A DNA stretch of 64,000 bases from Gordonia malaquae NBRC 108250 (GCF_000344135.1 NZ_BAOP01000025.1:1-64000); one strand, 5' to 3'; shown: positions 50,738-62,681, numbered from the stretch's first letter. Notes: generated from the letters alone by a model not told the origin. Translations and numbers: made by a program.

Positions 50738-52192
50738 CTACCGCTGCGCCACCAGGGTCGGGACGATCGGAGCGGGAAGGAGCGTCGAACCGGTGAGGTA
50801 GCGGTCGGCGGCGGCGGCTGCCGAGCGGCCCTCCGCGATCGCCCACACGATCAGCGACTGTCCGCGACCTGCGTCGCCTGCGACGAACACACCGGGCAGG
50901 CCGACGGCGCCGAAGTCGTCACCGCGAGCGACGTTGCCGCGAGCGTCGTACGTTGCGCCCATCTTGTCGAGCAGATCGTTCCGCTCGGGTCCGACGAAGC
51001 CCATCGCCAGGAGGACGAGGTCCGCTTCGAGCTCGAAGTCGCTACCCTCCACCTTCTGGAAACGACCGTTCACCATCGTGACCTCGTGGGCCTTCAGGCT
51101 CGTGACCTTGCCGTTCTCGCCGGTGAACTCCTCGGTATTCACGCTGTACACGCGCTCGCCGCCCTCTTCGTGGGCAGACGACACGCGGTACATCAGCGGG
51201 TACGTCGGCCACGGGGTCGACTCCGCACGCGCAACGGGCGGCTTCGGCATGATCTCGAACTGATGGACCTGCTTGGCGCCCTGACGGAGCGACGTGCCGA
51301 GGCAGTCGGCTCCGGTGTCACCGCCACCGATGATAACGACGTTCTTGCCGGTGGCCGTGATCTGATCGTCGAGGGTGTCGCCGTGCTGGATCTTGTTGGC
51401 CTGCGGCAGGAACTCCATCGCCTGATGGATGCCGTCGAGCTCGCGGCCGGGAATCGGCAGGTCACGGCCGATCGTCGAACCGTTCGCGAGGATCACCGCG
51501 TCGAAATCGGAGCGGAGCTCGTCGACGGTCACGTCGACGCCCACGTTCACACCGGCGCGGAAGACGGTGCCCTCCGCCTCCATCTGCTCGAGGCGACGGT
51601 CGATGAAGCGCTTCTCCATCTTGAACTCGGGGATGCCGTACCGCATCAGACCGCCGATGCGGTCGGCCCGCTCGAACACCGTGACATCGTGGCCTGCGCG
51701 AGTCAGCTGCTGCGCTGCAGCGAGGCCCGCAGGCCCCGAACCGACGACGGCCACCTTCTTGCCGGTCTTCTCCGACGGCAGGATCGGCGTGACCGTTCCC
51801 TCGTCGAACGCCTTCTCGACCAGCTCGACCTCGACCTGCTTGATCGTGACCGCCGGCTGGTTGATGCCGAGAACACACGACGCCTCGCACGGTGCCGGGC
51901 ACAGTCGGCCGGTGAACTCCGGGAAGTTGTTCGTGGCGTGGAGACGATCGATGCCCGCGTCCCACCGATCCTTGTAGACCAGGTCGTTCCACTCGGGGAT
52001 CAGGTTGCCCAGCGGGCAGCCGTTGTGGCAGAACGGGACACCGCAGTCCATGCAGCGGCTGGCCTGCGTCTTGAGGGTGGACTTGTCGAAGTCGTTGTAG
52101 ACCTCTTTCCAGTCCATCAGGCGCAGGTCGACGGGCCGACGGGTCGGCGTCTCGCGCTCGGTGTGCTTCAGAAAACCTCGGGTGTCAGCCAC
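50738..52192 (-). CDS. gltD: Glutamate synthase [NADPH] small subunit
   Basis: 484 residues. Two N-terminal Fe-S cysteine clusters ([18 protein letters not shown] and [12 protein letters not shown]), FAD motif [13 protein letters not shown] and NADPH motif [11 protein letters not shown], ending in the MGFVGPE and [23 protein letters not shown] segments. It passes electrons from NADPH to GltB in ammonia assimilation. Start overlaps the gltB stop by 8 bp. Confidence 0.95.
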   Translation of the reverse strand: MADTRGFLKHTERETPTRRPVDLRLMDWKEVYNDFDKSTLKTQASRCMDCGVPFCHNGCPLGNLIPEWNDLVYKDRWDAGIDRLHATNNFPEFTGRLCPAPCEASCVLGINQPAVTIKQVEVELVEKAFDEGTVTPILPSEKTGKKVAVVGSGPAGLAAAQQLTRAGHDVTVFERADRIGGLMRYGIPEFKMEKRFIDRRLEQMEAEGTVFRAGVNVGVDVTVDELRSDFDAVILANGSTIGRDLPIPGRELDGIHQAMEFLPQANKIQHGDTLDDQITATGKNVVIIGGGDTGADCLGTSLRQGAKQVHQFEIMPKPPVARAESTPWPTYPLMYRVSSAHEEGGERVYSVNTEEFTGENGKVTSLKAHEVTMVNGRFQKVEGSDFELEADLVLLAMGFVGPERNDLLDKMGATYDARGNVARGDDFGAVGLPGVFVAGDAGRGQSLIVWAIAEGRSAAAAADRYLTGSTLLPAPIVPTLVAQR

Positions 52193-55100
52193 GAGCCGCC
52201 TCCATGATCGCGTCGTTCACATCTCGTCCGGTGCGCTCAGCGACATCGATGGCGATGAGCACTCTCTTGTAATCGCGGGGCATCACCTTCACGAAGTGGC
52301 CCTGCTGAGTCGACCAGTCGGCGACGATCCTCGACGCGACCGTCGAGCCCGTCTCGTCCCGGTGTTCGGTCAACGCGTCCTTCAACACCTTGAGGTCGTC
52401 GTCATCAAGCGACTCGAGGTCGACGAGCTCGGCATTGAGGTTCGCCTCGAAGGTGCCGTTCGGGTTGTAGACGTACGCGACGCCGCCCGACATGCCTGCG
52501 GCGAAGTTCCGGCCCGTCTCACCGAGCACAACAACGGTGCCGCCGGTCATGTACTCGCAGCCGTGGTCGCCCACACCTTCGACGACAGCCTGGATACCGG
52601 AGTTGCGGACACAGAAGCGTTCACCGGCGACACCGCGGAGGAAGATCTTGCCCGCGGTGCCACCGAAGCCGATGACGTTGCCCGCGATGATGTTCTCTTC
52701 CGCGACGAACTCGGACGGCGCGTTGCGCGGCGGCCGGACCACCAGCTTGCCGCCGGACAGGCCCTTGCCGACGAAGTCGTTCGCGTCGCCTTCGAGTCGC
52801 ATCGTGATGCCACGCGGCACGAATGCACCGAAGCTGTTGCCCGCCGACCCGGTCAGGTCGATGGACACCGTGCCCTCGGGCAGTCCCTGCGCACCGTACG
52901 CCTTGGTCACCTCGTGGCCGAGCATGGTGCCGACCGTGCGGTTCACGTTGGTGATGGGCGAGGTGATGTGCACACGGGTGCCCGAGTCGATCGCAGCGCG
53001 AGCCGACTCGATCAGCTCGTTGTCCAGCGCCTTGTCCAAACCGTGGTCCTGCGTGCCGGTGCAGTACAGGTCCTGGTTCATGAACGGAGACTCCGGCATG
53101 GTCAGGATCGGCGTCAGGTCGAGCTTGCCCGCCTTGTCGCCGTTCCACCGCGCCAGCGCCTTGCGGGTGTCGAGCGCCTCGAACCGGCCGATCGCCTCCT
53201 GCAGCGTGCGGAACCCGAGGCGCGCGAGCAGCTCCCGAACCTCTTCGGCGATGTACAGCATGAAGTTCTCGACGAACTCCGGCTTGCCGTTGAAACGCTC
53301 ACGGAGCAGCGGGTTCTGCGTCGCGACACCCACCGGGCACGTGTCCAGGTGGCAGACCCGCATCATCACGCAACCGGACACGACCAGCGGCGCCGTCGCG
53401 AAACCGAACTCCTCGCCACCGAGCAGGGCGGCGATCATCACGTCGCGACCCGTCTTCAGCTGGCCGTCCACCTGCACGACGATGCGGTCGCGCAGACCGT
53501 TGAGAAGCAGCGTCTGCTGGGTCTCGGCCAGACCGATCTCCCACGGCGCACCGGCGTGCTTGAGGGAGGTCAGCGGGCTCGCGCCGGTGCCGCCGTCATG
53601 ACCGGAGATCAGGACGACGTCGGCGTGGGCCTTCGACACACCGGCGGCGACCGTTCCCACACCGAGCTCGGAGACGAGCTTGACGTGGATGCGGGCCGAC
53701 GGGTTGGCGTTCTTCAGGTCGTGGATCAGCTGTGCGAGATCCTCGATCGAGTAGATGTCGTGGTGCGGCGGAGGCGAGATCAGACCGACGCCCGGCGTGG
53801 AGCCGCGGACCTCGGCGACCCACGGGTACACCTTGTGCGGAGGCAGCTGACCGCCCTCGCCCGGCTTTGCGCCCTGCGCCATCTTGATCTGGATGTCGGT
53901 GCAGTTGCTCAGGTAGTGGCTGGTGACACCGAAGCGTCCCGAGGCGACCTGCTTGATCGCACTGCGACGCCAGTCGCCGTTCTCGTCGTGGCTGAAACGA
54001 CGCGGATCCTCGCCGCCCTCACCGGAGTTGGAGCGACCGCCGAGACGGTTCATCGCGATGGCGAGCGTCTCATGCGCCTCCGCCGAGATGGAGCCGTAGC
54101 TCATCGCACCGGTCGAGAAACGCTTGACGATCTCGCTGGCGGGCTCCACCTTGTCGAGCGGAATCGGGTCCCGGTCGCCGAAGTTGAAGTCGAACAAGCC
54201 GCGGAGAGTGCCGAGCTTGGTCGCCTGATCGTCGACGAGCTTCGTGTACTCCTTGAACACGCTGTACTGCCCGGTGCGGGTCGCGTGCTGCAGCTTGAAC
54301 ACGGTGTCCGGGTTGAACAGGTGGTACTCGCCTTCGCGGCGCCACTGGTATTCGCCGCCGACTTCGAGCTCACGGTACGCACGCTCGGTGGGACGATCGG
54401 TGAACGCGACGGCGTGACGACGCGCGACATCGTCGGCGATCTCGTCGAGGCCGACGCCGTCGAGCTGGCTGTTCAGGCCGGTGAAGAATTCGTCGACCAC
54501 GTCCTGCGCGATGCCGATGACCTGGAACAGCTGGGCGCCGTTGTACGACGGGACCGTCGAGATGCCCATCTTGCTCATCACCTTGAGGACGCCCTTGCCC
54601 GCGGCCTTGATGTAGTTCGCACGAGCTTTGGCGAACCGAGCCGCGTGATCGAGATCCTCGGTGCCGGGCAGCACGAGTGCGCCCGACTCCAGCATGTCCT
54701 CGATCGATTCGAACGCCATGTACGGGTTGATGCCCGCGGCGCCGAAGCCGATGAGGAGCGCCATGTGGTGCACCTCGCGTGCGTCGCCGGACTCGATGAC
54801 GAGGCTGGCACGCGTACGGGTGCGCTCGCGCACCAGGTGGTGGTGCACAGCGGAAGTCAGCAGCAGCGACGGGATCGGCGCGAGGGTCTCATCGCTCTCC
54901 CGGTCGGACAGCACGATGACGCGCGCGCCGTCGGCGATCGCAGCCGACACCTTGCTCCGGACGTCGTCGAGTGCCCGGCGCAGACCGGCGCCGCCCTCCG
55001 CGACCGGGTACAGGCCGTGGATGTGGACCGACGGGAATCCCGTCCTCTCACCGTCGATGTCGACGAGGCGAGCGAGATCGTCGTTGTCGAGGATCGGCTG

Positions 55101-56801
55101 ACTCAGCACGATCTGCTTCGCGGAATCGGCAGTCGGGTTGAGCAGGTCGCGCTCACCGCCGATGCGGTGACCGATGCTGGTGACGACCTCTTCGCGGATC
55201 GCGTCCAGCGGCGGGTTGGTGACCTGCGCGAACAGCTGCTGGAAGTAGTCGAACAGCATCCGCGGGCGCGCCGACAGCACGGCGATCGGGGTGTCGGTTC
55301 CCATCGACCCCATGCCCTCGGCACCCGTCGACGCCATCGGCGCGACGAGCAGATTCAGGTCTTCGTTCGAGTAGCCGAACACCTGCTGCCGCAGCGCGAC
55401 GCGGTCGTGCGCCATGTGCTTGTGCGGCGGTGCAGGCAGATCCTCGAGGCGGACCTGGTTCTCGTCGAGCCACTGCTGGTAGGGGTGCTCGGCGGCGAGA
55501 GAGTCCTTGACCTCCTCATCGGCGACGATGCGGCCCTGCGCGGTGTCGACCAGGAACATCTTGCCCGGACGCAGACGCGTGCGGGTGACGATGTCGGCGG
55601 GATCGATGTCGAGGACGCCGACCTCGGAGCCGAGAACGACCAGGCCGTCCTTGGTGACCCAGATGCGCGACGGACGCAGGCCGTTGCGGTCGAGGACGGC
55701 GCCGATCACGGTGCCGTCGGTGAAGCACACGGACGCCGGTCCGTCCCACGCCTCGGTGAGAGCCGAGTGGTACTCGTAGAACGCGCGGTGCTCGGGCTTC
55801 ATGGTCTCGCTGCGCTCCCACGCCTCGGGGACCATCATCAGGACCGAGTGCGGCAGGCTCCGGCCGCCGAGGTGCAGCAGTTCGAGGACCTCGTCGAAGC
55901 GCGCGGTGTCCGACGCACCCGGCGTGCACACCGGGAAGATCTTCTCCAGCGAACCCTCACCGAAGGCATCACTCTTGATGAGCGCTTCGCGCGCCCGCAT
56001 CCAGTTCTCGTTGCCGGTGACGGTGTTGATCTCACCGTTGTGCGCGACGCGACGGAACGGGTGCGCAAGCGGCCACGACGGGAACGTGTTCGTGGAGAAG
56101 CGCGAGTGGACCATGCCCAACGCGCTCTCGACACGGTCGTCCTGCAGATCGAGGTAGAAGTCGCGCAGCTGCGGGGTGGTCAGCATGCCCTTGTAGACGA
56201 ACGTCTGACCGGACAGGCTCGGGAAGTAGACGGTGTCACGGCCGGGGCCGTCCTGACCTGCGCCCTTCTCGCCGAGCTCGTACTGGACACGCTTGCGCAC
56301 GACGTACGCACGACGCTCCAGTTCCATCCCCTCGGCACCGCTCAAGAAGATCTGACGGAACGTCGGCATCGCGTCGCGAGCGAGGGCGCCGAGCGAACTC
56401 TCGTCGACGGGGACCTCGCGCCATCCGAGGAGGTTCAGGCCCTCTTCACGGACGATCGCTTCGACACCCGCAACCGCCTCTGCCACGTCAGACGCGGCCT
56501 GCGGAAGGAAAGCGATGCCGGTGGCGTACGCACCTTCAGCGGGAAGCTCGAAGTCGGCGACCTCGCGCAGGAAGCGGTCCGGGACCTGAATCATGATGCC
56601 CGCACCGTCACCGGTGTTGGGCTCGGCGCCTGCGGCACCGCGGTGTTCGAGGTTCACCAGTGCGGTGATGGCCTTCTCGACAATGTCGCGGCTGCGGCGG
56701 CCGTGCATGTCGACGACAAACGCGACACCACAGGCGTCGTGTTCGTTGATCGGGTCGTAGAGGCCAGTGGGCCCCGGCAAGTGCATCATGGGAACTGCCA
56801 T
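52185..56801 (-). CDS. gltB: Glutamate synthase large subunit
   Basis: 1538 residues. After a short propeptide the Ntn nucleophile Cys lies in HDACGVAFV. Then come the glutaminase domain, the central domain, the FMN-binding synthase domain ([48 protein letters not shown]), the 3Fe-4S cysteines in [19 protein letters not shown], and the beta-helix GXGXG domain at the end. Alternative starts ATG ATG lie 4-5 codons downstream, better spaced from the AGGA box. Operon with gltD. The frame on the opposite strand is open throughout but is a shadow. Confidence 0.95.
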   Translation of the reverse strand: MAVPMMHLPGPTGLYDPINEHDACGVAFVVDMHGRRSRDIVEKAITALVNLEHRGAAGAEPNTGDGAGIMIQVPDRFLREVADFELPAEGAYATGIAFLPQAASDVAEAVAGVEAIVREEGLNLLGWREVPVDESSLGALARDAMPTFRQIFLSGAEGMELERRAYVVRKRVQYELGEKGAGQDGPGRDTVYFPSLSGQTFVYKGMLTTPQLRDFYLDLQDDRVESALGMVHSRFSTNTFPSWPLAHPFRRVAHNGEINTVTGNENWMRAREALIKSDAFGEGSLEKIFPVCTPGASDTARFDEVLELLHLGGRSLPHSVLMMVPEAWERSETMKPEHRAFYEYHSALTEAWDGPASVCFTDGTVIGAVLDRNGLRPSRIWVTKDGLVVLGSEVGVLDIDPADIVTRTRLRPGKMFLVDTAQGRIVADEEVKDSLAAEHPYQQWLDENQVRLEDLPAPPHKHMAHDRVALRQQVFGYSNEDLNLLVAPMASTGAEGMGSMGTDTPIAVLSARPRMLFDYFQQLFAQVTNPPLDAIREEVVTSIGHRIGGERDLLNPTADSAKQIVLSQPILDNDDLARLVDIDGERTGFPSVHIHGLYPVAEGGAGLRRALDDVRSKVSAAIADGARVIVLSDRESDETLAPIPSLLLTSAVHHHLVRERTRTRASLVIESGDAREVHHMALLIGFGAAGINPYMAFESIEDMLESGALVLPGTEDLDHAARFAKARANYIKAAGKGVLKVMSKMGISTVPSYNGAQLFQVIGIAQDVVDEFFTGLNSQLDGVGLDEIADDVARRHAVAFTDRPTERAYRELEVGGEYQWRREGEYHLFNPDTVFKLQHATRTGQYSVFKEYTKLVDDQATKLGTLRGLFDFNFGDRDPIPLDKVEPASEIVKRFSTGAMSYGSISAEAHETLAIAMNRLGGRSNSGEGGEDPRRFSHDENGDWRRSAIKQVASGRFGVTSHYLSNCTDIQIKMAQGAKPGEGGQLPPHKVYPWVAEVRGSTPGVGLISPPPHHDIYSIEDLAQLIHDLKNANPSARIHVKLVSELGVGTVAAGVSKAHADVVLISGHDGGTGASPLTSLKHAGAPWEIGLAETQQTLLLNGLRDRIVVQVDGQLKTGRDVMIAALLGGEEFGFATAPLVVSGCVMMRVCHLDTCPVGVATQNPLLRERFNGKPEFVENFMLYIAEEVRELLARLGFRTLQEAIGRFEALDTRKALARWNGDKAGKLDLTPILTMPESPFMNQDLYCTGTQDHGLDKALDNELIESARAAIDSGTRVHITSPITNVNRTVGTMLGHEVTKAYGAQGLPEGTVSIDLTGSAGNSFGAFVPRGITMRLEGDANDFVGKGLSGGKLVVRPPRNAPSEFVAEENIIAGNVIGFGGTAGKIFLRGVAGERFCVRNSGIQAVVEGVGDHGCEYMTGGTVVVLGETGRNFAAGMSGGVAYVYNPNGTFEANLNAELVDLESLDDDDLKVLKDALTEHRDETGSTVASRIVADWSTQQGHFVKVMPRDYKRVLIAIDVAERTGRDVNDAIMEAARG

Positions 56802-56986
56802 TCCTGCACGCGACGCTGCGTACGGTTCGTACTTCGTGAGAAACCCGGTGATCGACGCGATATATGCACGTCTGACGGGGATTCAGCGTCGTTGCTGGAC
56901 CCTTGCCGAACAGGCCGCAGCCATGTTTCGAGCAAGTTAAGTAGACCAATTGTTGCACGTCGGCGTCGGACAGCGCAAAACCCGGT

Positions 56987-56992
56987 TACAGT
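56987..56992 (+). promoter_or_regulatory. -10-like box for a leaderless esterase transcript
   Basis: TACAGT ends 7 bases before the GTG at 57000, which has no ribosome binding site. The gap 56802-56999 between divergent gltB and the esterase holds no gene. Confidence 0.45.
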
Positions 56993-56999
56993 CCGATCT

Positions 57000-57992
57000 G
57001 TGAGCCTGCTCGAGAATCCCCCGACGGCGCGGGGTTCGCTCCGCGCCCGCGCGTTCAACGACTACGTCACGCTGGCGTCGCGGCCGATGATGGCCATCCT
57101 CGGTCGCGGAGCTGTTGCTGCACCGTCCCTGCTGACCGCCGCGCGGCCCGGAGTGAACCGCGGGCTGTCCGCGGTGTCCCCTGTTCCACGTGGAACACGG
57201 ATCACCCCAGTTCGCGAATGGTCGGGCACCGGGCGTGTGTACGGCGAATGGGTCCACGAGCATCCCGCCTTCGGCAGCCGGATCCCCGACCCCTCGACCG
57301 GCCGCAAGGTGATCTACTACCTCCACGGCAGCGGGTACGTGATCTGCTCCTCTCGGACGCACCGTGGCCTCGTCGCACGACTCGGACGCCGAGCAGGCGT
57401 CGGCGCCTTCTCCGTCGACTATCGGCTCGGACCCGAACATCAGTGGCCACTCGGCGGCGACGACGCGATACGCGGGTACCGCTGGCTGCTGGACCAGGGG
57501 TTCGAAGGCTCACAGATCGTCGTCGCGGGCGACTCGGCAGGCGGCCACCTCGCCCTCGATCTCCTCTCAGCCAACCACCGCGACGGCCTCCCCCAACCGT
57601 CGGCGATGGTGCTGTTCTCCCCGCTCTACGATCCGTCGTTCCAGATGGCGTGCGCGCTGGAGGACTCCGGCGTCAAAGACCCCATCATCAATGCGCACGC
57701 CGCACAGCACTTCCTGCGGATGTACACCGGCGACGCCGATCCCGACGACCCACGCATGCGTGTGCAGCTCTCCCCCGACATGGACCTGCCGCGCACCCTC
57801 ATCCAAGTCGGAGCCCGCGAAGTGATGGCCGACGACGCCCGTGCCATCCACCGCGTCATCACCGAGGCCGGCGGGACGTCGACCCTGCAGGAATGGCCCG
57901 GTCAAGGCCACGTGTTCCAGATGTTCCCGTATTTCACCCCGGAGTCCCGCCAGGCCGTCCACGCAGCCGCGTCCTTCGTCGCCGACGCCTGA
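57000..57992 (+). CDS. Alpha/beta hydrolase, hormone-sensitive-lipase family esterase
   Basis: 330 residues from the GTG at 57000; the frame is open for 4.8 kb upstream only because it lies antisense to gltB. Oxyanion-hole motif YYLHGSGYVICS (HGSG for the usual HGGG), nucleophile GDSAGG, and GQGHVFQMFP with the catalytic His. Family members hydrolyse short to medium acyl esters. Cytoplasmic or membrane-near; no signal peptide. Confidence 0.88.
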   Translation: MSLLENPPTARGSLRARAFNDYVTLASRPMMAILGRGAVAAPSLLTAARPGVNRGLSAVSPVPRGTRITPVREWSGTGRVYGEWVHEHPAFGSRIPDPSTGRKVIYYLHGSGYVICSSRTHRGLVARLGRRAGVGAFSVDYRLGPEHQWPLGGDDAIRGYRWLLDQGFEGSQIVVAGDSAGGHLALDLLSANHRDGLPQPSAMVLFSPLYDPSFQMACALEDSGVKDPIINAHAAQHFLRMYTGDADPDDPRMRVQLSPDMDLPRTLIQVGAREVMADDARAIHRVITEAGGTSTLQEWPGQGHVFQMFPYFTPESRQAVHAAASFVADA

Positions 57993-58000
57993 CCGCTCGA

Positions 58001-58077
58001 GGCCTTTCGACTCGCAAGCTCGCTCAAGGAGCAGTGGGTTACCCGATCAAGGAGCAGTGGGGTGCCCGCTCAAAATG
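58001..58077. repeat. Dispersed intergenic repeat copy with internal duplication
   Basis: CCTTTCGACTCGCAAGCTCG and CTCAAGGAGCAGTGGGTTACCCG, then ATCAAGGAGCAGTGGGGTGCCCG: the second half is repeated in tandem (about 23-bp units). It lies between the esterase and acyl-CoA ligase genes. Confidence 0.6.
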
Positions 58078-58132
58078 CAGCGGGCACGCAGATCGGGCCA
58101 AAACGCCTCGCCCACCGGTGTTCGCTGGTTTC

Positions 58133-59647
58133 ATGAATTACGTGGACGTCCGAGTAAATACGATTGATTCCCTTCTGCGCCGGTCTGCCGCGCGCACTCC
58201 GAACACCATTGCGGTGCGCTTCGCCGACCGCGACTGGACATACGCGCAGCTCGACGCCGCGGTCACGCGCACCGCGGCCCGGCTGGCGGCCCTCGACCTC
58301 GAACCCGGGGCGCGCGTTGCCGCGTTCGGCGTCAACTCCGACGCGTACTTGATCGGCTTCCTCGGCACCGTCCGCGCCGGCCTGGTGCACGTGCCGATCA
58401 ACTTCGCACTCAAAGCCGGTGAACTGACATACCTCCTCGACGACTCCGGCGCGTCCCTGGTGCTGGTCGACCCCGCACTGCGCCCGACCCTCGACGAGGT
58501 GGTGGGCGACGTGCCGGTGATTCCACTGCGCGACGCCGACGACAGCCTCCTCACCTCGGCGTCCAGCGGCGCGGTCCCCACCCTGGACGTGGCCGTCGCA
58601 CCGACGGATTTGGCGCAGCTCCTCTACACGTCGGGCACCACGTCGGCCCCCAAGGGCGCGATGATGACTCATCAGGCACTCGTCCACGAGTACGTGTCGT
58701 CGGTGATCGGCCTCGACTTCACCGCCGACGACGCCCCGCTCATCGCGATGCCGTTGTACCACTCGGCAGGCATGCACGTGTTCATGCTCCCGTACCTGTC
58801 GATCGGCGCGACCGTCTCCCTGATCGAGAAGCCCGACGTCGCCGAAGCCCTCCGGCTCATCGAGGAACGGCGGATCGGCTCCCTGTTTCTCGCACCGACG
58901 GTCTGGGTGCCGCTCGCGAATCACCCCGACCTCGACACGCGGGACCTCAGCTCGTTGAAGAAGGCGCAGTACGGCGCGTCGATCATGCCCGTCACGGTCT
59001 TGAACCGACTTCGCGAGCGGTACCCGGACATCGGGTTCTACAACTGCTTCGGACAGTCCGAGATCGGACCGCTGGCCACCATCCTGCGGCCGGAGGAGCA
59101 CGCGGACCGGCCCGCGTCGTGCGGCCGCCCGGCGTTCTTCGTCGAGACCCGCATCGTCGACGGCAACGGCGACGACGTTCCGATCGGCGAGTCGGGCGAG
59201 ATCTGCTACCGCTCACCGCAGTTGTGCAGCGGCTACTGGAACAAGCCCGAGGCTACGGCGGAGGCGTTCGTCGACGGCTGGTTCCACTCCGGCGACCTCG
59301 TGACCAGCGACGATCAGGGCTACATCACCGTCGTCGACAGGATCAAGGACGTGATCAACACCGGCGGCGTGCTCGTGGCGTCCCGCGAAGTGGAGGACGC
59401 CGTTTACCTGCATCCGGCGGTCGCCGAAGTGGCGGTGATCGGCACACCCGACGAGAAGTGGATTGAAGCGGTCACCGCAGTCGTCGTGCTCAAGGACGGT
59501 GAGTCCGTGTCAGACGCCGACCTCATCGCATTCGTGAAAGAGCGGATCGCGCCCTTCAAGGTCCCGAAGTCGGTGGCCTTCGTTGACGAGCTTCCGCGCA
59601 ATCAGAGCGGAAAACTGCTGAAGCGAGAACTTCGGGCGAACACCTAA
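58133..59647 (+). CDS. Acyl-CoA synthetase (AMP-forming, fadD-type)
   Basis: 504 residues from the ATG at 58133. ANL-family motifs: AMP-binding LLYTSGTTSAPKGAMMTH, FYNCFGQSEIGP, GWFHSGDL, VVDRIKDVINTGG and the catalytic Lys in LPRNQSGKLLKREL. It activates a carboxylic acid to acyl-CoA via acyl-AMP. Chain specificity not readable; downstream of an esterase, which could supply acids. Confidence 0.92.
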   Translation: MNYVDVRVNTIDSLLRRSAARTPNTIAVRFADRDWTYAQLDAAVTRTAARLAALDLEPGARVAAFGVNSDAYLIGFLGTVRAGLVHVPINFALKAGELTYLLDDSGASLVLVDPALRPTLDEVVGDVPVIPLRDADDSLLTSASSGAVPTLDVAVAPTDLAQLLYTSGTTSAPKGAMMTHQALVHEYVSSVIGLDFTADDAPLIAMPLYHSAGMHVFMLPYLSIGATVSLIEKPDVAEALRLIEERRIGSLFLAPTVWVPLANHPDLDTRDLSSLKKAQYGASIMPVTVLNRLRERYPDIGFYNCFGQSEIGPLATILRPEEHADRPASCGRPAFFVETRIVDGNGDDVPIGESGEICYRSPQLCSGYWNKPEATAEAFVDGWFHSGDLVTSDDQGYITVVDRIKDVINTGGVLVASREVEDAVYLHPAVAEVAVIGTPDEKWIEAVTAVVVLKDGESVSDADLIAFVKERIAPFKVPKSVAFVDELPRNQSGKLLKRELRANT

Positions 59648-59707
59648 CAAGCTAGATAGTTCAGGCCGAACAAGCAGATAAGTCGACTTTCAGCTATCGT
59701 TCAGCAC

Positions 59708-60496
59708 ATGGACTCGGGGCTCCCAGGGATCGGCGACGCTGTTGTCATCTCCGAGAAGGCATTCAACAGTGGCGAACCGTTGGCGATCATGTGCTCGCTC
59801 ATCGACTACCTCGAGCACCTGCGGGCCGCCCTCGTGCGGGACAACGAGATCAGCACCGCAGCCCTGGAGTACAACGCGGTCGACTTCTACATCGCGAATG
59901 TCGCCAACGGAGGGCACGCGCAGTTCGAGGGCAATGCGGGCGAAGTCGACCTCGCGATCTTCGGGCGCGTGGGCGCCGGTCTGGCCAAGATCGGTCACCC
60001 CGAGTCGCTTCACACATGGGAGCGCTTCATGGAACTGCACCGGACCAGATCGAGCCGCATGACCGCGTACTTCGCATCGGGCCAATCCGCCCCTCACCCG
60101 GACGACCAACTCCGCGCCCTCGACACGTTGTTCTTCTCGTACTACGGAGAGCTCGAGCAGGCGAACGCCGACTCCCTGCTCAGCCATCCCGGCCTCGTGG
60201 TGCTCGACGATGCGGAGATCGCACAGTACGTCGACTACCACCGAGACCGCCTCTCCCCGACGTATGACGAACGCCGCCGACTGCGTTTCGAAGCCGCTCC
60301 TCGGCACGAACAGGCTGCGATGGCATTCTGCGAGACCAACGGACTAACCTACCGGGCGATTCTCGGACCGACATCCGTCAACGACGACGGTCGCACCGGC
60401 ACCGCATGGATGTATCGACTTGCGGATCACGAGCGGCGCGTGGTCGTCATGTTCGACGACGGCACGGTGGAACACCGTGCGAACATCGACTCGTAG
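59708..60496 (+). CDS. DUF4375 (DMP19-like) domain protein
   Basis: 262 residues. The N-terminal half carries the DUF4375 pattern: YNAVDFYIANVANGGHAQFEGNAGE (NGG-x2-QF-x2-N) and LHTWERFMELH. The C-terminal 70 residues (AMAFCETNGLTYRAILGPTSVN, MYRLADHERRVVVMFDDGTVEH) look like a small beta domain. Function unknown; family name from memory. Confidence 0.72.
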   Translation: MDSGLPGIGDAVVISEKAFNSGEPLAIMCSLIDYLEHLRAALVRDNEISTAALEYNAVDFYIANVANGGHAQFEGNAGEVDLAIFGRVGAGLAKIGHPESLHTWERFMELHRTRSSRMTAYFASGQSAPHPDDQLRALDTLFFSYYGELEQANADSLLSHPGLVVLDDAEIAQYVDYHRDRLSPTYDERRRLRFEAAPRHEQAAMAFCETNGLTYRAILGPTSVNDDGRTGTAWMYRLADHERRVVVMFDDGTVEHRANIDS

Positions 60497-60536
60497 GGTG
60501 GCCGAGCGGGCCGCCCGCCAGCACGAAAGCAGGATC

Positions 60537-61124
60537 ATGTCCGACTTGAACGATCTCATCAGCCGCCTCCCGATCGACGACCTCGCTGCACAGCTCGGCG
60601 CCGACCCGGCCGATGTCCGAGCCGCCGCGGAGCAGGTGGTGCCGACTCTCGTCGCCGGGGTGGCCGCAAAGAGCGACCGCGGCGAGGACGTCGACACCGC
60701 GCTCGCGGCTCAGGACTCGACGCTGGCGGACGGCACGATCAACGCCGGTGACGTCGACGTCGCGCAGGGTGAGCAGCTCGTGCAGTCGCTGTTCGGGAAC
60801 GACGGCGGCGACGTCGCGCAGGCCGTGAGCGGAGCCGTTCCCGTGGCGGGCGTCGATCAGTCGCTGGTCAAGAAGCTCCTGCCGCTTCTCGCACCGATCG
60901 TCCTGAGCTACGTGCTCGGCAAGATGGGCGGCGGCAAAGCCTCCGGCGGCGGCCTCGGCGATGTCCTCGGCGGCATCCTCGGCGGCGGCAACGCCAGCGG
61001 AGGGAACAAGGGCGGCGGGATCGACCTCGGCAGCGTCCTGGGCAGTGTGCTCGGCGGCGGGAACAAGGGCGGAGGGGACAACCCGCTCGGCGGAATCCTC
61101 GGCAGCATCCTCGGCGGGAAGTAG
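60537..61124 (+). CDS. DUF937 family protein with glycine-rich tail
   Basis: 195 residues from the ATG at 60537 (AGGATC upstream). Helical N-terminal domain with DDLAAQLGADPADVRAAAEQVVPTLVAGV, the DUF937 core VDQSLVKKLLPLLAPIVLSYVLGKM, and a C-terminal repeat of (L/V)GGxLGGGN(A/K)xGGG units ending LGGK. The family is widespread and uncharacterised. Confidence 0.85.
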   Translation: MSDLNDLISRLPIDDLAAQLGADPADVRAAAEQVVPTLVAGVAAKSDRGEDVDTALAAQDSTLADGTINAGDVDVAQGEQLVQSLFGNDGGDVAQAVSGAVPVAGVDQSLVKKLLPLLAPIVLSYVLGKMGGGKASGGGLGDVLGGILGGGNASGGNKGGGIDLGSVLGSVLGGGNKGGGDNPLGGILGSILGGK

Positions 61125-61232
61125 CGTCCGCTCCACAGACTGCTGCACGTAGTCCGAACGATCGATAGTGTCGGATGTGGGGTCGGGATGACTCGACCCC
61201 ACAGCCCACACTCAACCGATCGGGAGGGTGAC

Positions 61233-62681
61233 ATGTCTGAGGAGACCACCTACACGACGACCGACTCCGGTGCTCCGGCCGGCAGCGACGAGCATTCGCT
61301 GACCGTCGGCCCGGCGGGACCGATAGTCCTGCACGACCACTATCTGATCGAACAGATGGCCCAGTTCAACCGGGAGCGGATCCCGGAACGCCAACCGCAC
61401 GCGAAGGGCAGCGGGGCGTTCGGCACGTTCGAGACCACGTCCGACATGTCGCAGTACACCTGCGCGTCGCTGTTCCAGCCCGGTGCGACGACCGAGATGG
61501 TCGCACGCTTCTCCACCGTCGCGGGTGAACGAGGAAGCCCTGACACGTGGCGTGACCCGCGTGGATTCGCGTTGAAGTTCTACACCGACGAAGGCGTGTA
61601 CGACATGGTCGGGAACAACACGCCGGTGTTCTTCATCAAAGACCCTTTGAAGTTCCAGCACTTCATCCGGTCGCAGAAGCGTCGCGCCGACAACAACCTC
61701 CGCGATCACGACATGCAGTGGGACTTCTGAACGCTCTCACCCGAATCGGCACACCAGGTCACCTGGCTGATGGGCGATCGGGGCATTCCGAAGACGTGGC
61801 GCCATATGAACGGCTACAGCTCGCACACCTATCTCTGGGTGAACGCCGCGGGCGTCAAGCACTGGGTCAAGTACCACTTCATCTCCGACCAGGGCGTCGA
61901 GTTCCTGACGCAGGACGAAGCCGATCGCCTCGCCGGCGCGGACGGCGATCACCACGTGCGAGATCTGTTCGACTCGATCGCGGCGGGTGATCACCCGAGC
62001 TGGACGTTGAAGGTCCAGCTGATGCCGTTCGACGACGCGGCGAACTACCGGTTCAATCCGTTCGATCTCACCAAGGTGTGGCCGCACGGCGACTACCCGC
62101 TGCACGAGGTCGGGAAGATGACGCTGCACACCAATCCGACCGACAATCACGCCCAGATCGAGCAGGCCGCCTTCGAACCGAGCAACACCGTCCCGGGCAT
62201 CGGATTCAGCCCGGATCGCATGCTGCTCGGCCGGGTGTTCGCGTACGCGGACGCCCACCGCGCTCGGCTCGGCGCGAACTACAAGCAGATCCCGGTGAAT
62301 CGTCCGCACAACGAGGTCCGCAGCTACTCCAAGGACGGCGCGATGCGGATCGATCCGGTGAGCGACCCGGTGTACGCCCCGAATTCCAAGGGTGGACCCG
62401 CCGCGACCTATCCCGGCCAGGTGGAACCGCAGTGGGCCGCGGACGGCGACATCGTGCGGTCGGCATACGTCGATCACGCCGAGGACGACGACTTCGGCCA
62501 ACCCGGCACTCTCGTCCGCGACGTGCTCGACGACGCCGCGCGCGACCGACTCGCCGACAACGTCGCCGGACATCTCCTCGACGGAGTGAGCGAACCCGTC
62601 CTGCTGCGGGCGTTCGAGTACTGGCGCACCATCGACGCCGATCTCGGTGCGGACATCGAACGACGAGTGCGCGCGGGCTGA
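61233..62681 (+). pseudogene. Monofunctional heme catalase interrupted by an in-frame TGA
   Basis: 483 codons from the ATG at 61233 (GGGAGGG upstream), a normal small-subunit catalase length. Catalytic His56 in [26 protein letters not shown], and the heme-ligand Tyr in [23 protein letters not shown] are all present. Codon 166 (61728-61730) is TGA where the family has Trp in QWDFWTLSPES; the frame then continues unchanged with [19 protein letters not shown] single G-to-A change explains it. Recent nonsense mutation, sequencing error or readthrough cannot be told apart here. Confidence 0.9.

Noticed and set aside
52161..57992. 1943-codon open frame on the plus strand
   Set aside because: It runs antisense to gltB, whose domains are unmistakable; only the last 331 codons (from 57000) are a real gene.
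61728..61730. Selenocysteine or a frameshift in the catalase
   Set aside because: The frame is the same on both sides and the family residue is Trp, so a simple TGG to TGA change is the better reading.
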